Source of the DNA: DYRB01 sp963802205
Lineage (GTDB): Bacteria; Pseudomonadota; Gammaproteobacteria; Chromatiales; Chromatiaceae
Direction of reading: 5' to 3'
NCBI GenBank assembly: GCA_963802205.1
Contig: CAWDHW010000029.1
Location: 85,807 to 149,806 of the forward strand
DNA length: 64,000 nucleotides
Of this stretch, positions 20,905 through 31,088 are shown one piece after another. Under the pieces are notes generated by a model, which was given only the letters and a program-made list of their open reading frames with translations, had not been told where the DNA came from and did no database searches. The translations under genes and the position numbers were made by a program. The number at the start of each line of letters is the position of its first letter. Position 1 is the first letter of the stretch.

Positions 20905-21858
20905 TCAGTCTTGGTTGAGCGTGCGTATCTGAACGCGCGCCGCGAAGGCGTCGATGACGGCAGGGTCGGGCAGGTTGGGTCCGACCTCGCCCAGGGTGCC
21001 CAGCGAAAAGGCGGTGGCGAGCCGGGCGCGCCCGGCGAGGTCCAGGCCCCGCAATGTACCGGCGACCAGGCCCGCCACCATGGCATCGCCCGCACCCACG
21101 GTGCTCTTGACGACAATGGCGGGCGGGACGGCGAGCACGGCGTCGGCCCCCGCGCAGAACAGGGCGCCATCCGCCCCCATGGAAACGGCCACCAGACCAA
21201 CCCCCTGGTCGATCAGGGTCCGGGCGGCGGCGAGGACTTCGGCTTGAGACCCCAGGGGCCGACCCACAAGCTCGCTCAACTCGTCGATATTGGGCTTGAT
21301 CAAGTCAGGGCCGCAGCCCACCGCGGCGGCGAAGGGCGCCCCGCTGGCGTCCAGCACCACGGTCTTGCCGAGCCCCTTGAGGCGCCGCACCAGATCCGCA
21401 TAGATGCCCGTCGGCACCCCGGCGGGCAGGCTGCCGGACAGCACGAACCAGTCTGTCCCGGCACAGAGGGCGTCGATGGCCGCGAGCAGCCGGTCGAGGT
21501 CCTCGGGCGCCGGCGCCAGCCCCGGGAAGTTGATGTCGGTCACCTGGTCCTGGACCTCGTCGACGATCTTGACATTGACCCGGGTCCGTCCGGCCAGGCG
21601 CACGCAGCGGTCCTCGATGCCCTTGCGGGCGAACAGCTCGACGAAGGGCTCGGCGTTGGCGTGGCCAAGGAGGCCGGTGGCAGCGACCGGGTGTCCCGCG
21701 TCGGCCAGGAAGGAGGCGACGTTGACCCCCTTGCCGCCAGCGTCGGACTGCTCCCACTCGACCCGGTTGACGCGTCCGGCGGTGAAATTGGGCACCCGGG
21801 CCGTCTGGTCGATGGCCGGATTCAGGCTTAAGGTCACAATGCGCTGGGTGGCGAACAT
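20905..21858 (-). CDS. fruK: 1-phosphofructokinase
   Basis: A PfkB-family kinase, 317 aa, converting fructose 1-phosphate to fructose 1,6-bisphosphate. The N-terminus IVTLSLNPAIDQTARVPNF, the glycine pair in SDAGGKGVNVASFLA and the C-terminal anion-hole and base motif VKSTVGAGDAMVAGLVAG are all present. ATG 21858 is preferred because GGAGG lies 8 nt upstream. An ATG at 21873 overlaps the fruB stop as TGATG but has no such site. It is translated between fruB and fruA in the fructose operon. Confidence 0.95.
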   Translation of the reverse strand: MFATQRIVTLSLNPAIDQTARVPNFTAGRVNRVEWEQSDAGGKGVNVASFLADAGHPVAATGLLGHANAEPFVELFARKGIEDRCVRLAGRTRVNVKIVDEVQDQVTDINFPGLAPAPEDLDRLLAAIDALCAGTDWFVLSGSLPAGVPTGIYADLVRRLKGLGKTVVLDASGAPFAAAVGCGPDLIKPNIDELSELVGRPLGSQAEVLAAARTLIDQGVGLVAVSMGADGALFCAGADAVLAVPPAIVVKSTVGAGDAMVAGLVAGTLRGLDLAGRARLATAFSLGTLGEVGPNLPDPAVIDAFAARVQIRTLNQD

Positions 21859-21872
21859 GGCTGGGGCCTCCA

Positions 21873-24336
21873 TCAGCGCAACCGCCGGACAGCGGCGGCG
21901 TTGTCGCAGGCAAGCGCCCGGGTGGCCAGACCGCGGGCCTGGTCCATGGACATACCGCGGATCTGGGCCTTGACGGCGGCGATGCTCGGGATGCTCACCG
22001 ACAGCTCCTTGACCCCCAGCCCGGCCAGGATGACCACACCGCGCGGGTCGCCGGCGATGCCGCCGCAGACCCCGACCCACTTGCCGGCCTTGTCTGCGGC
22101 CCGCACGGTCAGGTCGATCATTCGCAGCACCGCGGGGTGCAGGCCGTCGGCCTGGCGCGACAACACCGGGTGCATCCGGTCCACCGCCAGGCAGTACTGG
22201 GTCAGGTCGTTGGAGCCGACGGAAAAGAAGTCCACCTCCGAGGCCAGCTCCGCCGCCATCATCACCGCGGAGGGCACCTCGATCATGATGCCGATCTCCA
22301 CCGGATCGGCCCCCAGTTCCAGGCGCACCTCCTCGGTCAGGGCCTTGGCGCGCTTGAGCTCCTCCAGGGTCGAGATCATCGGGTACATGATGCGCACCGG
22401 GCCCCGCGCCGCGGCACGGAAAATGGCCCGCAACTGGGTGCGGAACAGTTCGGGTCGGTTCAGACACAGGCGGATGCCGCGTTCGCCCAGGAAGGGGTTC
22501 TCCTCCGCCGGCATGGAGAGATAGGGCACCGCCTTGTCGCCGCCGATGTCCAGCGTGCGAATGATGATGGGCAGTCCGTTCAGGGCACGGATCATCTCGC
22601 CGTAGGCCGCGACCTGCTCGTCCTCTGTCGGGGCCTGATCGCGGCCCAGGAACAGGAACTCGGTGCGCAGCAGCCCTACCCCCTCGCCGCCGCCCTCCAC
22701 CGCCTTGGCGGCCTCCTCCGGGGCGGCGATATTGGCCACCACCTCGACGCGGGCGCCGTCGGTCGTGATGGCGGGCTGATAACAGGCACGGCGTTCCGCC
22801 TCGCGCTGGGTCGCCAGGTCCGCCTGGGCCTGACGGGCGTTGGCCTGGTCGGCCGCCGTCGGGGACACCACCAGGGTCCCGCTGTTGCCGTCCAGGACGC
22901 AGGGCGTCCCGTCGGCCAGCTCCAGGACGCCGTCCCCGGCCCCGACCACCGCGGGAATGCCGAGCGACCGGGCGATGATGGCGGTGTGGGAGGTCGGCCC
23001 ACCAGCCGCGGTGCAGATGCCCAGCGCCAACGCCGGGTCCAGGCGCGCCGTGTCCGAGGGGCTGAGCTCATCGGCGACCAGGATCACCGGAGTGGGCGGC
23101 GGGGTCGGGGCATCCTCGATGCGCTCGGCCAGGGTGCGCAACACCCGCCGGCCCACGTCGCGCAGGTCCACCGCGCGGGCGGCCAGCAGGGCGTCCGCCT
23201 GGGCGGCCAGGGCCGTGGCCTGGTTGCCGTAGCTCTGCTCCCAGGCATAGCCGGCGCTGCGGGCGTCGCTGCGGATCAGGGCCCGGGCCGCCTCGATCAG
23301 GCCCAGATCCTCCAGGAACTCGGCGTGGGCCAGGAAGATGCCCGCCTTGCCGACGCCGGCCTTGGCCTTGACCTCCTGGTAGAGCTCGGCCAGCTCGCGT
23401 TTGGCCGCCTCGATGGCCCGGTCAAGGCGAACCAGCTCGGCGGCGGGATCACGGGCAGTGGCGGCCACCACGATCTTGCCGCGCTGGAAGCGCCACAGGG
23501 GTCCCAGGGCCAGACCCGGGGACGCGGCCACGCCCAGGATGCTGCGCCCCTCCCAGGCGATGACCGGCTGCTCCAGGACCGCAACGGGGGCCGTCTCCTC
23601 CTCTTCGCCCAGGCCGGAGACAATAGCCTCGCGCAGGGCGGCCAGGGCCGCGTCCGCATCCGGGCCCTGCGCCATGACGCGGATGGTGGCGCCCGACTCG
23701 ATGCCTAGGTTCAACAGGGCGATCAAGCTCTTGGCGTCCCCGGCGCGGTCACCGTGGCGTATGCGGATGGTCGCCGCGAAGCCCTTGGCGACGGCCACCA
23801 GGGCCGTAGCCGGGCGGGCGTGCAGCCCGTGGGCCCCAGCGATGACCACCTCGAAGCCATTGGGCAGGTCATCGGGCAGGGGCGCCGGGGCCGGCCGACC
23901 CGCTGCCGTGCCGGAGGACAGGCGTTGGCCTATGTCGGCCGGGATTGGTGGTGTGGGCCAGGCGCGCCGCCTCCTGCGGGTCGCCCAGGACATCGGTCAG
24001 GTTGGACAGGATCTGCAAGTGCTCGTCGGACTTGGCAGCGATGCCCACCACCAGATGGACCCGATCTCCCGGGTTCCACTCCACCCCGGCGGGGACCTGG
24101 AGCACCGCCACCCCGGTCTGCTTGATCAGGCCGCGGTCCTTGGGCACCCCGTGGGGGATGGCGATGCCATTGCCGAGAAAGGTGTTGGCCACCTTCTCCC
24201 GGGCCAGCAGGCTGTCCACATAGCCGGGCTCGATGAACCCGGCCTCGATCAGGATCTGGCCGACCTGACGGATGGCGTCCGTCTTGTCCGCGACCGTCGC
24301 GCCGAGGCGTACCGCTTTGGAATCTAGTGAAATCAT
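21873..24336 (-). CDS. fruB: PTS fructose IIA-HPr-EI multiphosphoryl protein, broken by a frameshift
   Basis: An all-in-one phosphoryl donor for fructose uptake, about 820 aa when joined. ATG 24336 follows AGGAGAAA. Domains: IIA (phospho-His in GNGIAIPHGVPKD), HPr (GAHGLHARPATALV, with the regulatory Ser in AKSLIALLNLG), and enzyme I (GGPTSHTAIIARSLGIPAVV active-site His, then the PEP barrel to the C-terminus). The frame breaks at 23939-23943: LAHTTNP at the end of IIA continues as ADIGQRLSSG only after one base is removed from the CCCGG run. Each half is otherwise intact. Fusion proteins of this domain order are usual in pseudomonads and relatives. Confidence 0.85.
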
Positions 24337-24380
24337 GCCGTTTCTCCTGCTATTGCGTTCATTGACGGCCGAATACTCTT

Positions 24381-24473
24381 AGGGAAGCCTGAAGAATTCA
24401 GCGCTTCCCGTCTGGGCCAGGGATGGCCCAGCATTTTCAAGCGCCTAGGATGGCATTTAATCAGCGTCCCCTT
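24381..24473. repeat. dispersed palindromic repeat, copy C
   Basis: Left end AGGGAAGCCTGAAG with a GGGAAGC/GCTTCCC hairpin. The right end, read on the minus strand, is AGGGGACGCTGATTAA, matching the ends of copy A at 2289-2442. It lies between fruB and the porin and touches the porin stop codon at 24472-24474. It is shorter inside than copy A. The CTGAA-GAA-TTCAG palindrome at 24389-24401 belongs to its first hairpin. Confidence 0.7.
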
Positions 24474-25773
24474 AGAGCGAGACGCCGAACTGCATGCCGA
24501 TCACTGTCGCGTCCGGGATCTTGCCGGTACCGCCGGGGTTCACCACGTACTGGATGTCCGGCTGGACATAGGCGAACTTGGTGAGCTGGATGCGGTAGCC
24601 CAACTCCAGCACCCATTCGTAATCCGGATCGCCGTTGCCCAGTGCCCGTTGCTCGGCGGCGTAGTCGTCGCCCAGTTGGCCGTAGGTCGTACCGAAAATC
24701 ACCCGGTCCTGATTGCGTCCGGCGAAGGGTCCGACGTACTGGGCGCCCAGGCTGACCTGGAAGGGGACCAGGGCCGGCTGCTGCTGGTCGGTATAGGCCA
24801 GGGTGCCGAACAAGTAGAGCCCCTGGTCGGAGCCCGGGGCCTCGGCGGTGACCTGCTGATCCGCCTGGGCGTAGTAGCGGAAAAACGGATTGGTGGTACT
24901 GTCGGAATTGAAGTCCGGCATGGGGAAGGACACGGCGTTCAGGCCCAGGTTAAAGTGTCCTGGCCGGCCAGCCGACTTCCAGCTCCATTCGAGCTGACCC
25001 ATGACCGAGACGCCATCGCTGGACCGGAACGCGAAGTCGGTGCCATGGAAGTCCGGGTCCCACATGTTCTCCGTGAGTTGGTAGACGCCGAGCTTGACGC
25101 GGAAGCTGTCACTCGGTGTGTACTGGAAGCGGGCGCCCCAGACCGGGAAGGGGTAAGACGTCATGACGCCGTCGAACAGCACGGCGCGGATCTGGCCGTC
25201 GATGCTGTTGTTGAGGTAGTAGCCGTAAAAGGGCGACCCGGCGAAGTCGTCCGTGGCCGTGATGCGGCCGAACTTGAAGGCATACTTCCCATCCTGCCAG
25301 GTCTTTTCCAGGCTGACGTTGTACAGGAAATACGTCTGGCCCCCGACCAACTGCATGACGCTGTAGATACCGCCCACATCGTCGTCGATGCTCGCGCCGG
25401 CCCGGTCGATGCCGCTGAGATTGAAGGTCCAGCCGGTCCAGCCCATGGCCTTCTGCAGGTCAACCGTCATGCCGGCATAGAGATCCGTGGCCAGGGCGGT
25501 CCCGGAGTCTTTGCCGCCACTGACGTTGCCGGCAACGATGCCATTGAGATAGGCAAAGAAGGTGTAGCCCTTGGCCGCCAGCTCGGAGCGCTTGCCCCCC
25601 CAATCGCCGGTCAGGTAGTCGCCGTTGAGCCAGCCGCCCCCCGAGGTTGTGGCGCTGCCCGCCGACAGGGGGACCTCGTCGCCGACGTTGCCATCCACTG
25701 CCAGGGCCCCGGCGGTGGGGAGCAGAGCGGCGGCCAGGACGGCCAGTGCTATCGTGGTATGCGTCATTTTCAT
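24472..25773 (-). CDS. oprB: OprB-type carbohydrate-selective porin
   Basis: An outer-membrane beta-barrel of the carbohydrate porin family, 433 aa. ATG 25773 gives a signal peptide (TTIALAVLAAALLPTAGALA). The family opening GWLNGDYLTGDWGGKRSELA comes after a short acidic leader. Alternating beta strands run to the terminal aromatic-poor strand IGMQFGVSL. Such porins admit glucose, fructose and other sugars. It is transcribed in the same direction as the fru operon and diverges from the solute-binding protein gene, which fits a sugar-related locus. Confidence 0.88.
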   Translation of the reverse strand: MKMTHTTIALAVLAAALLPTAGALAVDGNVGDEVPLSAGSATTSGGGWLNGDYLTGDWGGKRSELAAKGYTFFAYLNGIVAGNVSGGKDSGTALATDLYAGMTVDLQKAMGWTGWTFNLSGIDRAGASIDDDVGGIYSVMQLVGGQTYFLYNVSLEKTWQDGKYAFKFGRITATDDFAGSPFYGYYLNNSIDGQIRAVLFDGVMTSYPFPVWGARFQYTPSDSFRVKLGVYQLTENMWDPDFHGTDFAFRSSDGVSVMGQLEWSWKSAGRPGHFNLGLNAVSFPMPDFNSDSTTNPFFRYYAQADQQVTAEAPGSDQGLYLFGTLAYTDQQQPALVPFQVSLGAQYVGPFAGRNQDRVIFGTTYGQLGDDYAAEQRALGNGDPDYEWVLELGYRIQLTKFAYVQPDIQYVVNPGGTGKIPDATVIGMQFGVSL

Positions 25774-25966
25774 CGTCGCTCTCTTGGTTTTGTGTCGTGA
25801 TGCGTGTCGCCCCGTCGGTCCGCGCCCCGGCGTCCGGATTGGACAGGCCCCGTTCTGGCCCGCTAGTCTGACTCCCATTCCGCTGCGGACTCGCCAGACC
25901 CATGGTCCCGGGTCCCCAACGGGCCTCCCCGTGGCGGCTATGGGAACGCCGCCGTATGAACCGAAA

Positions 25967-27445
25967 ATGAAAGGCCTCATCCGAATCCTTGTAATTTTTG
26001 TCATCTGGATCGTCCCGGCCTGGTCAAGTCTAGGGCGAGGCGGAGAGACAATAACCCTGCGCGTTCTGACCCGAGACACCAGCGCCATCGGCGGTCCGGC
26101 GGCCCGTCACGGCGAGACCTTCGCGGCGGAAACCGGGAACCGGGTAGATCTGTCCCGGGTCCCCTTCGCCGAACTCTATGAGCGGATCATGTTGGGCTTC
26201 GTCACCGGCGACCTGCCCTACGACGCCCTGCTGATCCCCTCGGCCTGGCTGCCGGACTTTGCACCCTATCTGGCGCCGGTCCCGGGGCGCATCATCGAAA
26301 GCCCGGTGGTGGACGACATCCACCCCGTGTACCGCGACGCACTGATGCGCTGGGACGGGCAGTGGAAGGCCCTGACCATCGACGGCGACGCCCACCTGGG
26401 GGCCTACCGCCGGGACCTGTTCGAGGACCCCGACCTGCGCCAGGCCTTCGCCGCGGCCCATGGCCGGCCCCTGGAACCACCGCAAACCTGGACCGAATAC
26501 CGCGACATCGCGGCCTTTTTCAACGGACGCCGGTTGCCCGACGGCACCCTGATCGCCGGGACCCTGGAGGCCTATGCCCGGGACGGGCAGCGCGTCTGGT
26601 ACCTGTTCAGCCATGCCGCGGCTTATGCAAATCACCCCGACCACCCGGGGGCCATGTTTTTCGACCCGGACACGATGGCCCCGGCCATCGACAACCCGGC
26701 CTGGGTGCGGGCACTGGAAGAATTTGCGGAGCTGCGCCGGTTTGGCCCCCCGGATGCGGACACCCTGGACAGCGAGGCCGTGCGCATGCGGTTCGCGGCG
26801 GGTCAAGCGGCCATGGACATCGACTGGGCGGACACCGGTGTACTGGCCGGGGCCTTGGTGGGAAGGAGAGCGGGTGGGGCGCGCATCGCAGGCGACGTCG
26901 GCTTTTTCGCCCTGCCCGGAAGCCGGGAGGTCTGGAATCCGGCCACGCGGGTCTGGGACCTGCTGCCCGCCAGCCGCTCGGTGACCTTCCTCGCCTTCGG
27001 CGGCTGGATCGCGGTGGTCCCGGCGGCCAGCCCGAACGCGGAGTCAGCCTGGTCGTATCTTGCCTGGTACGCCTCCCCGGAGCACAGCGCCGCGGACGTA
27101 CTGGACGGCAGCTCCGGTATCAACCCGTACCGGCATTCCCACCTGGGCGACCCTGCCCCCTGGCAACACCTGCTCGGGGCGCGTCAGGCGGCGGAATACC
27201 TGGGGGTGCTGCGGGCCAGCCTGGCGGCACCCCAGGTGGCGCGGGACCTGCGCCTACCGGGCTATCGTGCCTACATCAAGGCCCTGGAGGAACAGCTCGA
27301 CCTGGTCCTGGCGGGTGACCTGACCCCGGAGGCGGGTCTGGCCGCCGCGGCCCGCGCCTGGGAGGCGCTCACCGATCGGCTTGGCCGCAATAGCCAGCGC
27401 CACCACTACCGCCAAGCCATGGGCCTGCCGGCGGACCCGCCATGA
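25967..27445 (+). CDS. extracellular solute-binding protein, family 1, without a transporter
   Basis: A 492-residue periplasmic binding protein of the maltose/glycerol-phosphate type. ATG 25967 gives a hydrophobic signal (LIRILVIFVIWIVPAWS). TLRVLTRDTSAIGGPAARHG, FAAETGNRVDLSRVPFAELY and YDALLIPSAWLPDFAPYL are typical lobe I elements, and AFGGWIAVVPAASPNAESAW is typical of the hinge/C lobe. No ABC permease or ATPase gene is adjacent. Instead its stop overlaps the start of a histidine kinase by 4 bp (ATGA). It may therefore be a sensory binding protein that presents a ligand to the kinase, as TorT and LuxP do. Confidence 0.85.
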   Translation: MKGLIRILVIFVIWIVPAWSSLGRGGETITLRVLTRDTSAIGGPAARHGETFAAETGNRVDLSRVPFAELYERIMLGFVTGDLPYDALLIPSAWLPDFAPYLAPVPGRIIESPVVDDIHPVYRDALMRWDGQWKALTIDGDAHLGAYRRDLFEDPDLRQAFAAAHGRPLEPPQTWTEYRDIAAFFNGRRLPDGTLIAGTLEAYARDGQRVWYLFSHAAAYANHPDHPGAMFFDPDTMAPAIDNPAWVRALEEFAELRRFGPPDADTLDSEAVRMRFAAGQAAMDIDWADTGVLAGALVGRRAGGARIAGDVGFFALPGSREVWNPATRVWDLLPASRSVTFLAFGGWIAVVPAASPNAESAWSYLAWYASPEHSAADVLDGSSGINPYRHSHLGDPAPWQHLLGARQAAEYLGVLRASLAAPQVARDLRLPGYRAYIKALEEQLDLVLAGDLTPEAGLAAAARAWEALTDRLGRNSQRHHYRQAMGLPADPP

Positions 27446-30159
27446 AGCTGGCCGGGGTCAAAGGCCGCCTGCTGCTGATCCTCGGACTGGCGGGGTTGGC
27501 GTTGCTGGCCGCCAGCGCGACCGCACTGATCGCTCTGCTGGAGATACGCGAGGAGGTCGCCGCGATCACCGAGCAGGCCCTGCCAGCTTCCGGTGCGGCC
27601 CTGGTCCTGGCCCGGGTGGGCGAGCGGCTGCAGGATCGTACCCCGGCGCTGATGGCCGCCAAGGGCGCCGATGCCCGCCAGCGTCAGACGGACCTGATCA
27701 AGGCAGACCTGCTGCTGCTCGCCAGCGAGACGGAACGCCTACGCCACCTGCACCCGGGGGGCAACACCGGAGGGGTCGAGGGTATCGCCCGCCTCGCCCC
27801 GGAACTGGCGGACAACCTGCGAGACCTGGCTGGCCTGTTGGAGTCGAGTGCCGCGCAGAGCACCGCCCTTGAACGCCAGCGCAACGTGCTCCTCGCCCTT
27901 CGCGAGCGGGTGCAGCAGACCCTGGTGCCTTCCATCCTCGCCGTCGCCGATGTCGTCGGCCGGGGCTCCACCGTACAGGAGGGACTCTTCCGCCAGGCGG
28001 CCCTTGCCCAAGGCCCCCTGCTGGAGGCGGAACGGCTGGTGGGGTTTGCCTTCGGCGAGCTGTTGGTCGGCGCGGCCGCGCCAACACAGGAACGACTGGG
28101 ACAGGCCCGTGGCACCGTCGCACGCCTGCGTGACCGGCTCGCGTCGGTGATCCCTGCGGTCCCCTCGGGGCTCCGGTTTGAACTTAAGGGCGCAATCGAC
28201 GAGCTGGATCGGCAAATGGCCCTCGACGGGGTGTTCGGCCTGCGCGAGGGCGAGCTCGCGGCCCTCGAACGGGCAGACAACCTGGTCGCCGGCGGCCGTC
28301 TCATCGCCGTGCAACTCAAGGAGAGGGTCGATGCACTGGTGTTGTCCGCCAACCAGAACATCGTTCATGCGGCCGCCGCCATGGGCGATACCGTCCTCGC
28401 CAACACGATTCTATTCATCGGCGTGAGTGTCTCTGTCGTCCTGCTGGCAACGCTCTTCTCGTATCGCTTCGTGGTGCGCGATATCAGCCTGAACCTGCGC
28501 GCGGTCACCCAGGCCATGCAGCGGCTCGCCGCCGGGGAACGCGAGGCCCGGGTGCCGGCCACCGAGCGGCGCGACGAGATCGGCGACCTCGCCCGGGTCT
28601 TCAGCGTCTTCAAGGAACAGGCCTTCCGGGTCGAGACCCTGCACCGGGACTTGCTCGATAAGTCGCAGCTGCTGGTAACCACGTTCGACAGCATGAATGA
28701 CGGGCTTACGGTCTTCGACGGGGCCGGCCGGCTCGTCGCGTGGAATCCGCAAGTCCTGCGCCTCTATGGTCTGTCCCAGAACGATATCGGCCTGGGTGCG
28801 CCGCTGGCGCGCATCCTCCAGGTGCTGAACGACAAGGGGGCGCGAGTCTGTACGACCCTGGGCGAGGACATTCCGCTATCGGATCTGCCTGCGGCCAGTC
28901 GGGTCGGAGACCGACAGTTCGAGGTCCACTGTCCGGATGGGCGCGTCGTGGAACTGCGCCGCAATGCGGTCCCGGGGGGCGGTATCGCCACCCTGCACAT
29001 GGATGTCACCGAGCGTCGGGCGATGGAGGGCCAGCTCCGCCAGGCCCATAAGATGGAGGCCGTGGGTCAGCTCACGGGCGGTATCGCCCACGACTTCAAT
29101 AACATCCTGGGTGCTATCGTCGGCAACCTGACCTTCATTGAGCCGGCCCTGCAGGCCGACGTTGGCATGCACGAACGCTGGAAGCGGGCCATGGGTGCCG
29201 CCGACCGGGCGGCACGGCAGGTCCAGCGGCTACTGGCCTTCTCACGCCGCCAGCGGCTCGCCCCGGAGATCGTTGACGTGAATGCCCTGATCGGCGGCAT
29301 GCTGGATCTGCTCGAGTCCAGCCTGGGTCATGGGGTCACTCTGACAACGGAGCTAGCGCCCGGGCTGCCGGCGGTGCGCGTCGATCCCGGTCAACTGGAG
29401 AACACCCTCATCAATCTGGCGATCAACGCCCGCGACGCCATGCAGGGCGAGGGGAGCATCACCCTCACGACGGCCCGGATGGATGCGCAGGCGGTAGAGA
29501 TCGTCGTCGGCGACACGGGCTGCGGCATCCCGCCGGAGCTGCTCGACCGCGTTTGGGAGCCCTTCTTTACCACCAAGCCGTCGGGCAAGGGAAGCGGCCT
29601 TGGACTGAGCATGGTCTACGGCTTCGTGCAGCAGTCCGGCGGTGAGTTGCGCCTCGACAGCGCGCCGGGACGGGGGACCAGGGTGCACATCGCCCTGCCG
29701 ATCGCCATCCAGGCGAAGCATGTGGTGGACGCGACCGACAACAACGACGGGGGCACTTCAGGGTTACTGCCCCGCGGTGAAGGAGAGACCATTCTGATGG
29801 TCGATGACGACCCGGATCTATTGGCTGCCACCGCCGACCAACTCGCGGGCCTCGGCTACCGCGTCATGACGGCGAACAACGGTACCGCGGCGCTCGACAC
29901 CTTGGGGCGGGAGCCTGCCATACGCCTGCTCTATACGGACGTGGCCATGCCCCCGCCCTGGGACGGTGCCGCGTTGGCCCGCGAGGCCCTGTCGCGGCGG
30001 CCGAACCTCGCCGTTGTGTTCACCTCGGGGGAACACCGGGAGGTCACCGGGCCCGCCGCCGAGTTGCTGCCAAAACCGGTCCCGCTCGACCGATTGGCGC
30101 ACGCGGTGCGCCGGGTGCTCGATGGTCAGACCTTCTCCACATCCACCCCGAAGACATAG
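27442..30159 (+). CDS. hybrid sensor histidine kinase (HAMP-PAS-HK-REC)
   Basis: A 905-residue membrane kinase. Layout: TM1 at about 10-33, a long helical periplasmic region to about 310, TM2 at about 312-334, HAMP, a PAS domain (from about 410; TTFDSMNDGLTVFDGAGRL), HisKA with the phospho-His in GGIAHDFNNILGAIVGNL near residue 550, HATPase (NLAINARDAM, GDTGCGIPPELL, KGSGLGLSMVYGF), and a C-terminal receiver (VDDDPDL near 786, phospho-Asp in YTDVAMPP near 833). There is no HPt domain. It overlaps the upstream solute-binding protein by 4 bp. Its 3' end overlaps the opposing response regulator by 34 bp. Confidence 0.93.
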   Translation: MKLAGVKGRLLLILGLAGLALLAASATALIALLEIREEVAAITEQALPASGAALVLARVGERLQDRTPALMAAKGADARQRQTDLIKADLLLLASETERLRHLHPGGNTGGVEGIARLAPELADNLRDLAGLLESSAAQSTALERQRNVLLALRERVQQTLVPSILAVADVVGRGSTVQEGLFRQAALAQGPLLEAERLVGFAFGELLVGAAAPTQERLGQARGTVARLRDRLASVIPAVPSGLRFELKGAIDELDRQMALDGVFGLREGELAALERADNLVAGGRLIAVQLKERVDALVLSANQNIVHAAAAMGDTVLANTILFIGVSVSVVLLATLFSYRFVVRDISLNLRAVTQAMQRLAAGEREARVPATERRDEIGDLARVFSVFKEQAFRVETLHRDLLDKSQLLVTTFDSMNDGLTVFDGAGRLVAWNPQVLRLYGLSQNDIGLGAPLARILQVLNDKGARVCTTLGEDIPLSDLPAASRVGDRQFEVHCPDGRVVELRRNAVPGGGIATLHMDVTERRAMEGQLRQAHKMEAVGQLTGGIAHDFNNILGAIVGNLTFIEPALQADVGMHERWKRAMGAADRAARQVQRLLAFSRRQRLAPEIVDVNALIGGMLDLLESSLGHGVTLTTELAPGLPAVRVDPGQLENTLINLAINARDAMQGEGSITLTTARMDAQAVEIVVGDTGCGIPPELLDRVWEPFFTTKPSGKGSGLGLSMVYGFVQQSGGELRLDSAPGRGTRVHIALPIAIQAKHVVDATDNNDGGTSGLLPRGEGETILMVDDDPDLLAATADQLAGLGYRVMTANNGTAALDTLGREPAIRLLYTDVAMPPPWDGAALAREALSRRPNLAVVFTSGEHREVTGPAAELLPKPVPLDRLAHAVRRVLDGQTFSTSTPKT

Positions 30160-30845
30160 CCCGCGCCTCGCTCCGTACGGATGAGCCTCGGGGCCTGTGG
30201 ATTGGGCTCCATCTTTCGGCGCAACCGCAGGATCAGGACATCGATGGTGCGGTCGAATACATCGGCATCGTAGGAATGGGTACGCTCCAGGAGATGCTCG
30301 CGGCTCAGCACCCGGTGCGGCGCATCAACCAGGGCTTCGAGCAGCAAGTACTCCGCGTTGGTCAGGGAAATGGGGTTCCCGCTGGGGTCGGTCAGCACGC
30401 GGGCACTCCGGTCGAGCAGCCAGCCGGCGAAGCGCCTGCAATCGTGCGCTAACGATGCTGACGGTGCCATCCCTATGGGCTTCCCCGACGTTCGCCGCAG
30501 CACGGCCTTGATTCGCGCCACCAGCTCCCGCGGATTGAAGGGCTTCACTACATAGTCATCAGCTCCCATCTCCAGGCCGACGATGCGGTCGATATCGGAG
30601 CCCATGCCCGTCAGCATGATGATGGGGATCGCGGAGGTGGCGCGCAGACGGCGGGCGATGGTCAGGCCATCCTGATCGGGCAGCCGGATATCAAGCAGGA
30701 TGATGTCCGGCGTCCGTTCCCGCAGGGCCGCGACCAGATCCGCCTCACTACCGGCCTCGAACGCCGCCCAGCCTTGCTGGCGTACCTCATGGCTCACGAC
30801 GTCCCGGATATCCGCATCGTCGTCAACGATGAGCACTTGAATCAT
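30126..30845 (-). CDS. OmpR/TorR-type response regulator
   Basis: A 239-residue two-component regulator: receiver domain (LIVDDDADIRD, phospho-Asp in IILLDIRLPDQDG, Lys in YVVKPFNPREL) and a winged-helix output (LTNAEYLLLEALVDAPHRVL, RTIDVLILRLRRKM, RTERGAGYVFG). ATG 30845 starts MIQVLIVDDDAD. It is encoded tail to tail with the hybrid kinase, the two coding ends overlapping by 34 bp. They are probable partners, although the kinase needs a phosphotransfer route past its own receiver. Target genes are likely the flanking porin or fru genes (inference). Confidence 0.92.
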   Translation of the reverse strand: MIQVLIVDDDADIRDVVSHEVRQQGWAAFEAGSEADLVAALRERTPDIILLDIRLPDQDGLTIARRLRATSAIPIIMLTGMGSDIDRIVGLEMGADDYVVKPFNPRELVARIKAVLRRTSGKPIGMAPSASLAHDCRRFAGWLLDRSARVLTDPSGNPISLTNAEYLLLEALVDAPHRVLSREHLLERTHSYDADVFDRTIDVLILRLRRKMEPNPQAPRLIRTERGAGYVFGVDVEKV

Positions 30846-31088
30846 TTTTGCGCCATAACCGGTGGGGGAAATACACGGCGGGTACGTTGTGAAGGCACGT
30901 GCGCCCCGGGTGCCCTCCCGCCGGGCCAGTGTAGCGGATACGGGGCGCGCCGCGGCGATAGCCCCGCGGCGGATTTCCCTTTCACCGACGCAGCAATGCT
31001 CCCGACAAGGGCGCGGAATAGACCTTCGCTCGTGCCTGATCGCCATTGCCGAGACATCCCAGGATGACCCGCCGACGCCTCGCCTGAG

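Noticed and set aside
24389..24401. CTGAA-GAA-TTCAG as a Cra/FruR operator ahead of fruB
   Set aside because: The spacing is one base short of the usual site, and the sequence forms the first hairpin of a dispersed repeat.
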